NCBI GenBank assembly: GCA_946406275.1
Contig: CAMJJZ010000054.1
Span: 1 to 7,304 of the forward strand
Direction of reading: 5' to 3'
Origin: an uncultured Bacteroidales bacterium
Lineage (GTDB): Bacteria; Bacteroidota; Bacteroidia; Bacteroidales; UBA932
Length of the DNA stretch: 7,304 nt
Both the position numbers and the translations under genes were made by a program. Below are positions 1 to 5,827 of the stretch, in pieces. A model generated the notes under the pieces. That model worked only from the letters and a program-made list of their open reading frames with translations, did no database searches and had not been told where the DNA came from. How positions within the stretch are numbered: position 1 is the stretch's first letter; each line of letters starts with the position of its first letter.

Positions 1-377
1 TAGACTCCAAGGAAATCGCCTTCATCATCGCCGGCCGCAACGCCTTCAAGGAGGCATTCCGCCAGGCAGGCCCCAAGATCCTGGAACCCATCTACAACGT
101 AGACATCTTCACTCCCAACGAGTACGTAGGTCCTTGTATGAGCGACCTCAACACCCGTCGCGGTATGATTATGAACCAGGATATGGAGAAAGGCTTCACC
201 GTGCTCCACGCCCGCGTTCCTCTGGCAGAGCTTTATCGCTACAGCACCATCCTGAGCTCACTCACCGGTGGTAGCGCAACCTTCCAGATGAAGTTCGCAG
301 AGTACGTACAGGTCCCCGCCGAAGTCCAGACCAAACTCCTTGCGGAATACGCCGCCCAGGAGCAGGAAGAGGACTAA
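1..377 (+). CDS. fusA: Elongation factor G family protein, C-terminal part (5' end outside window)
   Basis: This is the 3' end of a translational GTPase of the EF-G family, which drives tRNA-mRNA translocation on the ribosome in the cytoplasm. About 124 residues are visible, read in the frame starting at base 3; the start lies upstream. The segment DSKEIAFIIAGRNAFKEAF matches the end of EF-G domain IV. ILEPIYNVDIFTP, the SDLNTRRG motif and ARVPLAELYRYSTIL match domain V. The protein ends with an acidic tail (QEQEED) and a TAA stop. Domain V with MIMNQDMEKGF, SSLTGG and this acidic tail resembles the second, divergent EF-G of Bacteroidetes more than the housekeeping copy, but that is from memory; the G domain that would settle it is not here. 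The family call is very secure and the paralogue call is moderate. A strong terminator follows about 20 bases after the stop. Confidence 0.93.
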   Translation, partial: DSKEIAFIIAGRNAFKEAFRQAGPKILEPIYNVDIFTPNEYVGPCMSDLNTRRGMIMNQDMEKGFTVLHARVPLAELYRYSTILSSLTGGSATFQMKFAEYVQVPAEVQTKLLAEYAAQEQEED

Positions 378-395
378 GCAATCCTGCAGCAACGC

Positions 396-432
396 AAAAC
401 CGGCACCCTTTCAACGGGGCGCCGGTTTTTTT
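396..432 (+). terminator. Intrinsic terminator after the EF-G gene
   Basis: The arms AAAACCGGC (396-404) and GCCGGTTTT (421-429) pair perfectly over 9 bp. CCC (406-408) with GGG (416-418) extends the stem past a small internal bulge. The stem runs into a T tract (426-432). It lies 19 bases after the EF-G stop codon. On the opposite strand the hairpin is followed by only four T residues, so it may also stop, less efficiently, the convergent minus-strand transcript ending at 560. Confidence 0.9.
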
Positions 433-439
433 GTTAACC

Positions 440-520
440 CATCCACCAAAACCCGGCATTTCCGTGGACAAACTGGCCAAAACCCCAACTTGTCCACCAA
501 AAACGCCAAATCGGTGGATG
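440..520. repeat. Nested inverted repeat of two hairpin units, REP-like
   Basis: Outer arms CATCCACC (440-447) and GGTGGATG (513-520) are perfect reverse complements. Inner arms GTGGACAA (464-471) and TTGTCCAC (490-497) are also perfect reverse complements. The centre of both pairs is near position 480. Each half can also fold alone: TCCAC (442-446) with GTGGA (464-468), and TCCACC (493-498) with GGTGGA (513-518). The result is two similar palindromic units in opposite orientation, which is the form of REP/BIME-type intergenic repeats. It sits between two convergent genes, a usual place for such elements. Whether it is repeated elsewhere in the genome cannot be seen here. Confidence 0.6.
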
Positions 521-559
521 AGATCGGGGATGACGGGAAAAAACGGTGGCGGAGAGGGG

Positions 560-1726
560 CTATACCGTGGCGAAGCAGAGTTTGTGACCTTCGAGGGCGG
601 AAGCCAGGGTGGCAAGGGGTTCGCGGCCGGAGGAAACGGCCCTGAAGAAGTCCTCCACAAGGGCGCGGTCCGCGCCGGCGTGGAGGGGAAGGCCGGCAAG
701 GTGGGAGAAGTCTTCGGAAAGGACCCGCACACCGCCTTTGGAAACGGAAATATGTCCGCCGTCGGCCTCCAGGGTGCCCTTTGTGCCAATGATGGAGGTT
801 GTGCGCCCTTCCTGCATGGACGTGCCTTCAAGGTGCATATGCAGACGGACCTCCGTGGAAAGGACGGCCTCTACGTCCTGGGTGTCATAGACATTGTTGT
901 CGCAGCGGTACACGCAGCGGCCATATCGTCCCGTAAGCAGCTCTGTGTCAATTACATCGTCAAGGGTTCCTCCCGGCGGGACGTCAAAGCCGTCTACCCA
1001 TTCCCGGCGCTCCTTGTAAAGCTGTACGGCGGAATACGGGCAGTCAGTGACGGGGCAGTCCGCGCAGCGGGCGGTGGCGCCGTAAGGGGCGCGGTCCGTG
1101 CGGAATTTGCGGATGAGGCCGGTGCTTTTGGCCTCCACAACGGAGCCGCCGGAAAGCCACATAAGGAAATCGGCGTCGTGGCAGCATTTGGACAGGAAAA
1201 TGGGGCCGGCGTCCTCCAGACGGGACCAGAGCCCGCGCACGAAGGTATGCGCCATCCTGTCAGGGCCGATGTGCTCCGTATGATCTATCTCCAGGATATC
1301 TCCCAGCATGCCTCCGTCAACAATTTCCTTGATTCTGCGGAAATATGGATGGAAACGCATCTCCAGGCAAACGCCAACGTAAACGCCCCTGGAAAGCGAA
1401 GCTTCCAGAAGGGACATGTATTCCGGGAGAGTCTGAGCCACGGGTTTTTCCAAAAGCACGTGGCAGCCGTGGCGCACTGCCTCAAGTGCTACGGGAACAT
1501 GCAGTTTGTCCGGCGTTGCAACAATCACCGCCTGAATGTCCCGGGGTGCGGAGAAGAACTCCTCAATTGAAGTAAAGCAGCCGCTGGCGGGAACGCCGCA
1601 CATGGCGGCTGCAGAAGCAAGCCTCAGGGGCTCAGGCTCCACGATATAAGCGACATGTACCTCTCCCGGGATACAGGAGAGGTACTTTCGTGCGCGGTTG
1701 CCTGCGCCTATGACGGCTATGTTCAT
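560..1726 (-). CDS. Gfo/Idh/MocA family NAD(P)-dependent oxidoreductase
   Basis: A cytoplasmic dehydrogenase of 388 residues, a normal length for the family, which oxidises or reduces sugars and related compounds with NAD(P). The N-terminal Rossmann fold shows the nucleotide-binding start MNIAVIGAGNRAR (residues 1-13) and the family motif EKP (93-95). The C-terminal domain carries the catalytic-region motif AGPI (163-166) followed by H173, D174 and D176. A cysteine-bearing insert (C211, C214, C219, followed by PYSA) and the stretch with C251 and C255 are features I recall in a subset of this family; their role is not known to me. The substrate cannot be read from the sequence. The ATG shares one base with the nagB stop (TGATG, 1724-1728), so it is probably translationally coupled to nagB and co-transcribed with it, which points to an amino-sugar or related sugar substrate. 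Confidence 0.93.
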   Translation of the reverse strand: MNIAVIGAGNRARKYLSCIPGEVHVAYIVEPEPLRLASAAAMCGVPASGCFTSIEEFFSAPRDIQAVIVATPDKLHVPVALEAVRHGCHVLLEKPVAQTLPEYMSLLEASLSRGVYVGVCLEMRFHPYFRRIKEIVDGGMLGDILEIDHTEHIGPDRMAHTFVRGLWSRLEDAGPIFLSKCCHDADFLMWLSGGSVVEAKSTGLIRKFRTDRAPYGATARCADCPVTDCPYSAVQLYKERREWVDGFDVPPGGTLDDVIDTELLTGRYGRCVYRCDNNVYDTQDVEAVLSTEVRLHMHLEGTSMQEGRTTSIIGTKGTLEADGGHISVSKGGVRVLSEDFSHLAGLPLHAGADRALVEDFFRAVSSGREPLATLASALEGHKLCFATV

Positions 1727-2520
1727 CAGGCGTTTTCAGCCTCTTCCACTGCCTTGAAGTAGCGGTAGCTGTTCACCTTGACCTCGCCGATGGAATTCTC
1801 GTCGCAGACGATTGTTCCGGCGGGATGGGCCTGAAGGCCGCTCAGGGTGCAGTAATGGCTCATGGGGCCCTCGATGGCATCCTTGAGGGCACGTGCCTTC
1901 TTGGAACCGAAGGCAAGGATAACGACCTCCTTGGAGCTGAGCACGGTGGCTACGCCAACGGTGAGAGCCTGCTTGGGAACCTTGTTGAAGTCTCCGTCGA
2001 AGAAACGGGCGTTGACCTCACGGGTGTCCTGGGTGAGGGTTACCACGCGGGTGCGGCTCTCCAGGGAGGAGAAGGGCTCGTTGAAGGCAATGTGGCCGTC
2101 TTCGCCCACGCCGCCAAGGAACAGGTCAAATCCGCCTGCGTCCACGATGGCTTTCTCGTATGCGGCGCATTCTGCCTCGATGTCCTTGGCGTTGCCGTCC
2201 AGGATGTGGATGTTCTCGGGTTTTTCGTCGATATGGTCGAACAGGTAGCGGTGCATGAAGCTGTGGTAGCTCTCCGGGTGTTCCACGGGAAGGCCTACGT
2301 ACTCGTCCATGTTGAAGGAGATGACGTTCTTGAAGGATACCTCACCGGCCTTGACCATGCGGATGAGTTCTGCATAGGTTTCAATGGGGGTGGAACCGGT
2401 GCAGAGACCGATTACGAAGGGCTTGTCGCTAACTGCGGCTTTGGCGTTGATCTTTGCAGCGATGTAGTGTGCTGCCCACAGAGAACCCTCGGCGGAGTTC
2501 TTTCTGATAATAACTTTCAT
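1726..2520 (-). CDS. nagB: Glucosamine-6-phosphate deaminase
   Basis: NagB converts glucosamine-6-phosphate to fructose-6-phosphate and ammonia in the cytoplasm, feeding amino sugars into glycolysis. At 264 residues it aligns with E. coli NagB with almost no gaps. It keeps the phosphate loop GLCTGSTP (38-45), the catalytic D72 in NMDEYVGL, and D141, H143 and E148 in GVGEDGHIAFNEP, all at the E. coli numbers. The C-terminal SYRYF keeps Y254. One difference stands out: residue 160 is Val where E. coli has Lys, a residue reported to contact the allosteric activator GlcNAc-6-phosphate, so activation may be lost or altered. The gene has its own putative promoter (2587-2617) and a leader palindrome, and it overlaps the downstream oxidoreductase by one base. 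Function is very secure; the regulatory reading is inference. Confidence 0.96.
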   Translation of the reverse strand: MKVIIRKNSAEGSLWAAHYIAAKINAKAAVSDKPFVIGLCTGSTPIETYAELIRMVKAGEVSFKNVISFNMDEYVGLPVEHPESYHSFMHRYLFDHIDEKPENIHILDGNAKDIEAECAAYEKAIVDAGGFDLFLGGVGEDGHIAFNEPFSSLESRTRVVTLTQDTREVNARFFDGDFNKVPKQALTVGVATVLSSKEVVILAFGSKKARALKDAIEGPMSHYCTLSGLQAHPAGTIVCDENSIGEVKVNSYRYFKAVEEAENA

Positions 2521-2548
2521 ACTTTAAAGAATTAAGTAAAAAATTAAA

Positions 2549-2582
2549 CCGGAATTCCACACAACGGCGGAGGGAATTCCGG
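2549..2582 (-). promoter_or_regulatory. Perfect 10-bp inverted repeat at the expected nagB transcription start
   Basis: Arms CCGGAATTCC (2549-2558) and GGAATTCCGG (2573-2582) are perfect reverse complements separated by 14 bases. The repeat begins about 5 bases downstream of the putative nagB -7 box, so it covers +1 and the first part of the nagB leader. It could be an operator for a sugar-responsive repressor or a hairpin at the 5' end of the mRNA. On the minus strand it is followed by GGTTTAATTTTTTAC and begins 19 bases past the stop of the fusion gene, so it could also terminate the upstream transcript. The structure is directly visible; its role is inference. Confidence 0.7.
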
Positions 2583-2586
2583 GATG

Positions 2587-2617
2587 CAAAGTTATTAATT
2601 TTTAGTACAATTTCAAA
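2587..2617 (-). promoter_or_regulatory. Putative Bacteroidota promoter for nagB
   Basis: On the minus strand TAACTTTG (2587-2594) matches the Bacteroidetes -7 consensus TAnnTTTG. TTTG (2614-2617) lies 19 bases upstream in the -33 position. The -33 box and most of the spacer lie inside the last codons of the upstream fusion gene. The expected start is near 2580-2583, giving a leader of about 60 bases before the nagB ATG. No Shine-Dalgarno sequence is seen in that leader, as is usual for this phylum. Confidence 0.65.
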
Positions 2618-4527
2618 AATACTTCAATCGCCTGATACTCTGCCATTCCAAGCTGGTCGTAGAGCTTTGCGGTGTTCTGCGTGCGCTCCTCCGCTCTCTG
2701 CCAGAATTCGCGGGAATCTTCACCCGGGAACGGGACGATGTCTTTCTGCGACAGGTGGCGGTAGATAGCATGACGTTTCTTGACAACCTCTTCCGGGCTC
2801 AGCGGAACGGCCATGTCCACGCGGCCAAGCTCCCACTCCATCCATGCGCCGCGGTACAGCCAGACGTGGGTCTTGGCGGTCCAGGCTGCGCCTTCTTCCT
2901 TAAGCTGGTCCAGGGCTTCCATTGCGGCCTCAGTGCAAACGCGGTGCGTGCCGTGAGGGTCTGCGAGGTCGCCGGCCATGAAGATCATGTCGGGCTCGAG
3001 GTCGTTCATGAGTTTCTTGATGATGTCAACGTCCGCCTGGGTGCGCGGGTTCTTCTTGATGCCGCCGCTCTCGTAGAACGGGAGGTTCAGGAAGTGGGCG
3101 TTGGTGTTGTCGTTAAGGCCGAAGGAGCGGACGGCGCCACGGGCTTCCGAACGCCTGATTGCGCCCTTCATCTCAAGAAGTGCGCGGGGCTCCGGCTCGC
3201 CGGGAACCTTGCTGTCCACAAGCTTCTTCACCTTCTCGAACTCATCGGCAAAGCCAAGCTGGAAGGCGGCGTCCATGTGCTGGAGGACCACATCGTCATG
3301 AACAGCAACGTTGCCGGAGGTCTCGTACGCAACATGTACGTCGTGGCCCTGTGTGGCCAGGCGGATGAATGTGCCGCCCATGGAGATTACGTCGTCGTCC
3401 GGGTGCGGGGAGAAGATGAGGACGGTCTTGGGGAAGGGCTTTGCGCTCACCGGGCGGGTGCTGTCGTCGGCACCGGGCTTGCCGCCGGGCCAGCCGGTGA
3501 TGGTGTGCTGGAGGTCGTTGAAGACGTCGATGTTTATCTTGTCAAACTTGCCCACCTTTTCCAGGAGTTCGCTGAGACCGTTGTCCAGATAATCCTTTTC
3601 AGTGAGCTTGAGGATGGGCTTGTTCACGGCCTGGCAGAGCCATACAACTGCCTTGCGGACAAACTTGGGAGTCCAGTCGCAGGGACCTACCAGCCAGGGA
3701 GCTTCGCTGCGGGTGAGAAGGCTTGCGGCGGTCTCGTCAACGTAGAAGCTGATGTGGTCGTGGGCTTGGAGAAGGGATGCCGGGCATGCGGGATCCTTGG
3801 GGCCTTCCGCAATGGCCTTTACGGCGTTGGCTTTGTCCTCGCCCCATGCCATGAGGATAATCTTCTTGGCGCTGAGCATGGTGCCGATGCCAATGGTGAT
3901 GGCCTTGTCCGGGGTGGTGGCGATGTCGTTGTTGAAGTTGTGCTTCTGGCGCTTGCGGGAAGCATAGGAAAGGCGTACCACGCGGGTGCGGGTCTTTTCG
4001 TTGGAGCCGGCCTCGTTGAAGCCAACCTGGCCCTGTTCGCCGACGCCGATGACCAGGAGGTCAAGGCCGCGGGCAATTTCATCGTACTTTGCGCAGTAGT
4101 CCGTTACCTCGGATGCCGGCACGGTGCCGTCCGGGATGTGGACGTTTTCCTTCTTGATGTCGATGTCGTCGATGAGAACCTCGTGCAGGATGTGGTTGCG
4201 GCTCTGGGCGTCATTCTTGGATGAAGGATAATACTCGTCGATGGAGACTATTTCAACGTTCTTGAAAGAGAACTCGCCTTCACGGTGGCGGCGGGCAAGG
4301 ACGCGGTACAGGGTGACGGGAGTGACGCCCGTTGTGAGGCCCAGGCGGAACAGGCCGTCTTTCTTGGCCTTGATTGCGGCTATGATGGTGTCTGCAATTT
4401 CATAGGTTGCAGGGTGTGAATCCGGAAAGACGTGGGTCCAAATCTTCTCGTAATTGTGCAGGATGCCTGCAGGAAGGTCTTTCTCGATGAGACCTCCTTC
4501 GTAAGGAAGAGTAAAATGTTTAGCCAT
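2602..4527 (-). CDS. NagB-like / PIG-L (LmbE) deacetylase fusion protein
   Basis: This is a 641-residue, two-domain cytoplasmic protein with no signal peptide. Residues about 40-270 form a NagB-type isomerase/deaminase domain: phosphate loop TTGVTP (65-70), IDEYYP with D97 (equivalent to E. coli D72), and a catalytic-loop region at 161-174. Residues about 275-365 are a linker including PWLVGPCDW. Residues about 366-600 are a PIG-L/LmbE domain with the metal-binding SPHPDDD motif (373-379), IRRSEARGA (457-465) and DPHGTHR (523-529); this family deacetylates N-acetylglucosamine-containing substrates. The oddity is in the NagB half. The loop reads GVGEQGQVGFNEAG, placing Gln165 and Gln167 where NagB has catalytic Asp141 and His143; Glu172 is kept. 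Deaminase activity is therefore doubtful while deacetylase activity is likely. It starts 3 bp after the lipoprotein gene stop and is probably co-transcribed with it. Automatic annotation would probably call it nagB. Confidence 0.93.
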   Translation of the reverse strand: MAKHFTLPYEGGLIEKDLPAGILHNYEKIWTHVFPDSHPATYEIADTIIAAIKAKKDGLFRLGLTTGVTPVTLYRVLARRHREGEFSFKNVEIVSIDEYYPSSKNDAQSRNHILHEVLIDDIDIKKENVHIPDGTVPASEVTDYCAKYDEIARGLDLLVIGVGEQGQVGFNEAGSNEKTRTRVVRLSYASRKRQKHNFNNDIATTPDKAITIGIGTMLSAKKIILMAWGEDKANAVKAIAEGPKDPACPASLLQAHDHISFYVDETAASLLTRSEAPWLVGPCDWTPKFVRKAVVWLCQAVNKPILKLTEKDYLDNGLSELLEKVGKFDKINIDVFNDLQHTITGWPGGKPGADDSTRPVSAKPFPKTVLIFSPHPDDDVISMGGTFIRLATQGHDVHVAYETSGNVAVHDDVVLQHMDAAFQLGFADEFEKVKKLVDSKVPGEPEPRALLEMKGAIRRSEARGAVRSFGLNDNTNAHFLNLPFYESGGIKKNPRTQADVDIIKKLMNDLEPDMIFMAGDLADPHGTHRVCTEAAMEALDQLKEEGAAWTAKTHVWLYRGAWMEWELGRVDMAVPLSPEEVVKKRHAIYRHLSQKDIVPFPGEDSREFWQRAEERTQNTAKLYDQLGMAEYQAIEVFLKLY

Positions 4528-4530
4528 GAC

Positions 4531-5748
4531 TTATTTGAGTATTTTCTTGATTCTCTGAAGTTTTCCGTCCACCGGAGCGGGCTCTACGCCCAGGAGGTAA
4601 CAAAGCATGGGATACACGTCCACGTTTCTGAACGATGAAGGGTCTCCCTTTGTGTAAGGGGCGTCGTAGCCAACCTTGAAGTCCGGACCCACGGCGCGGA
4701 ATGCAACCTGCATGTCCTGCTCCGTCCAGTCATACCCGTGGGTGCCCTTGTTGCGGGAAGGATGCCAGTTGAACTGCCAGCCAAGGTCCGGGCTCACTAT
4801 GACCTCTCCCAGGTGGTCCGACGTGCCGTACTGGAGGTGCTCCGGCAGCTCGCCGTGCTTCCAAACGCTAATGTGCTCTATGCCCTGGAGGGCGTTGTAG
4901 AGGCTGTCTGCGCAGCCGGGTGCGGCCCAGAGGCTGGTGGGAGTGTTGCCGCTGGCGCGGAGTATCCACTCCTCCTTTATCACATCTTTGATATCAATAA
5001 ACCTGTCCGGTGAGATTTCCGTCATTCCGTGGTCTCCGGTGATTATGAAATTAATCTTGTCTCCGTAAGGAAGGGCCTTAAGCCTGCCGTAGAAGCAGCT
5101 CATGAGGCTGTCCATGCTGTGGGCCATGGCGCCCGTTTCCGGGGCATTGGGGCCGTGGACGTGGCCCTGGTGGTCAGGCTCGTCAAAATAGACCATGAGG
5201 AGGCGCGGACGCTCTTCTTCCGGCAGGGAGAGGAGACGGACGGCTTCATCTACCCTCTCCGAGAAATTCCAGTGCGGCTGCTCGTCCCAGTGACGATAGT
5301 AAGTGGGATGAACTCCGCCGATGGGGACGTCTGAACCGAGCCAGTAAATGACGCCCACCTTTTCTCCCTGGCGCTGCGCGGTTGCCCAGACGGGCTCTCC
5401 GCTGTAATAATCAGGGTTGTAACGGGACTCCGGATCCTTCATGGAATAACTGTGATTGAGGGCTGGATTCCAGAAATTATTGCTCACAATGCCGTGGTGG
5501 TCCGGGACAAGGCCCGTGGCCAGGGTGTAGTGGTTGGGGAATGTGGACGACGGGAAGGACGGTGACATCCTTGCTTTAACACCCACGGAGGCAAGTGAAT
5601 CCATGAACGGCATGCTGTACATCATGGGGTAATCCCAGCGGAAACCGTCAAGGGAAACAATAACCGTATAGTTTGTTTTGTGGCGGTTGCAGGCGGCTGT
5701 GGAAAGGACCGCTGTAACGATTAAGACAAGGTTCAGAAATTTTTTCAT
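4531..5748 (-). CDS. Lipoprotein of the nucleotide pyrophosphatase/phosphodiesterase (NPP) family
   Basis: A 405-residue, alkaline-phosphatase-superfamily enzyme that hydrolyses phosphodiester or pyrophosphate bonds with two zinc ions. The N-terminus is a lipoprotein-type signal: MKK, a hydrophobic stretch (residues 4-17), then TAAC with Cys20 as the likely lipidated residue. The -3 position is Thr, so the lipobox is not ideal. All expected metal and catalytic residues are present: D34 in VSLDGF, nucleophile T69 in PSSTFPN, D182 and H186 in DEPDHQGHVHGP, D229 and H230 in GDHGM, and H327 in GTHGYD. The mature protein should sit on the membrane facing the periplasm or the cell surface. It is the first gene after a putative promoter, and its TAA lies 3 bp before the fusion gene ATG. 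The substrate is unknown; the amino-sugar neighbours suggest a nucleotide sugar or phosphodiester-linked glycan, which is inference. Confidence 0.93.
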   Translation of the reverse strand: MKKFLNLVLIVTAVLSTAACNRHKTNYTVIVSLDGFRWDYPMMYSMPFMDSLASVGVKARMSPSFPSSTFPNHYTLATGLVPDHHGIVSNNFWNPALNHSYSMKDPESRYNPDYYSGEPVWATAQRQGEKVGVIYWLGSDVPIGGVHPTYYRHWDEQPHWNFSERVDEAVRLLSLPEEERPRLLMVYFDEPDHQGHVHGPNAPETGAMAHSMDSLMSCFYGRLKALPYGDKINFIITGDHGMTEISPDRFIDIKDVIKEEWILRASGNTPTSLWAAPGCADSLYNALQGIEHISVWKHGELPEHLQYGTSDHLGEVIVSPDLGWQFNWHPSRNKGTHGYDWTEQDMQVAFRAVGPDFKVGYDAPYTKGDPSSFRNVDVYPMLCYLLGVEPAPVDGKLQRIKKILK

Positions 5749-5770
5749 CTGATAATGCGGTTTTAGTTCC

Positions 5771-5802
5771 CAAAATTATTAAAAAAGAGGTAAATTTGCA
5801 AA
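5771..5802 (-). promoter_or_regulatory. Putative Bacteroidota promoter for the NPP lipoprotein / NagB-PIG-L operon
   Basis: On the minus strand TTTG (5799-5802) and TAATTTTG (5771-5778) are separated by 20 bases, a very good fit to the Bacteroidetes -33 / -7 consensus (TTTG and TAnnTTTG). The expected start is near 5767, giving a short leader of about 20 bases before the ATG at 5748. No Shine-Dalgarno sequence is visible. Confidence 0.7.
5791..5798 (+). promoter_or_regulatory. Putative -7 box for the MMPL transporter gene
   Basis: TAAATTTG fits the Bacteroidetes -7 consensus TAnnTTTG and lies 29 bases before the ATG at 5828. At the expected -33 position (5767-5770) only TTCC is found, so the upstream element is weak. 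Its TTTG abuts the -33 element of the opposite promoter, forming the palindrome TTTGCAAA (5795-5802). The two polymerase sites therefore overlap. Confidence 0.5.
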
Positions 5803-5827
5803 CTGGAACTATAACCGAAACCAAGTA

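Larger units (their letters stand above)
5758..5817. repeat. 13-bp inverted repeat (one mismatch) spanning the divergent promoters
   Basis: Arms CGGTTTTAGTTCC (5758-5770) and GGAACTATAACCG (5805-5817) are reverse complements at 12 of 13 positions, with a 34-bp spacer. The spacer holds the -7 boxes of both divergent genes. Each arm lies at or just after the expected start of one transcript, so both mRNAs would begin with nearly the same sequence, GGAACTAWAACCG. This suits paired binding sites for a shared regulator. The match is directly visible; the function is inference. Confidence 0.7.

Noticed and set aside
431..1570. Long plus-strand open frame (379 codons) opposite the oxidoreductase and through the intergenic repeat
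   Set aside because: It is antisense to a clear Gfo/Idh/MocA gene, starts in the terminator and repeat region, and its translation shows no recognisable domain. Skewed codon use in GC-rich genes commonly opens the opposite strand.
1661..1682. Short inverted repeat CTCTCC...GGAGAG
   Set aside because: It lies within the well-supported oxidoreductase coding sequence, has short arms, and is best explained as chance.
1825..2535. Plus-strand open frame of 236 codons opposite nagB
   Set aside because: nagB aligns almost residue for residue with the known enzyme on the minus strand; the plus-strand product has no recognisable family and no promoter.
2549..2582. Palindrome before nagB as only a terminator of the upstream gene
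   Set aside because: Not excluded, but its position directly after a good -7 box and at the expected transcription start favours a regulatory or 5'-leader role. It is reported as a regulatory feature with the terminator reading noted.
2755..4224. Plus-strand open frame of 489 codons opposite the NagB/PIG-L fusion
   Set aside because: It lies wholly inside a gene with strong domain motifs on the other strand. The translation is rich in Val/Gly/Ala/Glu with no motif, as expected of a codon-bias shadow.
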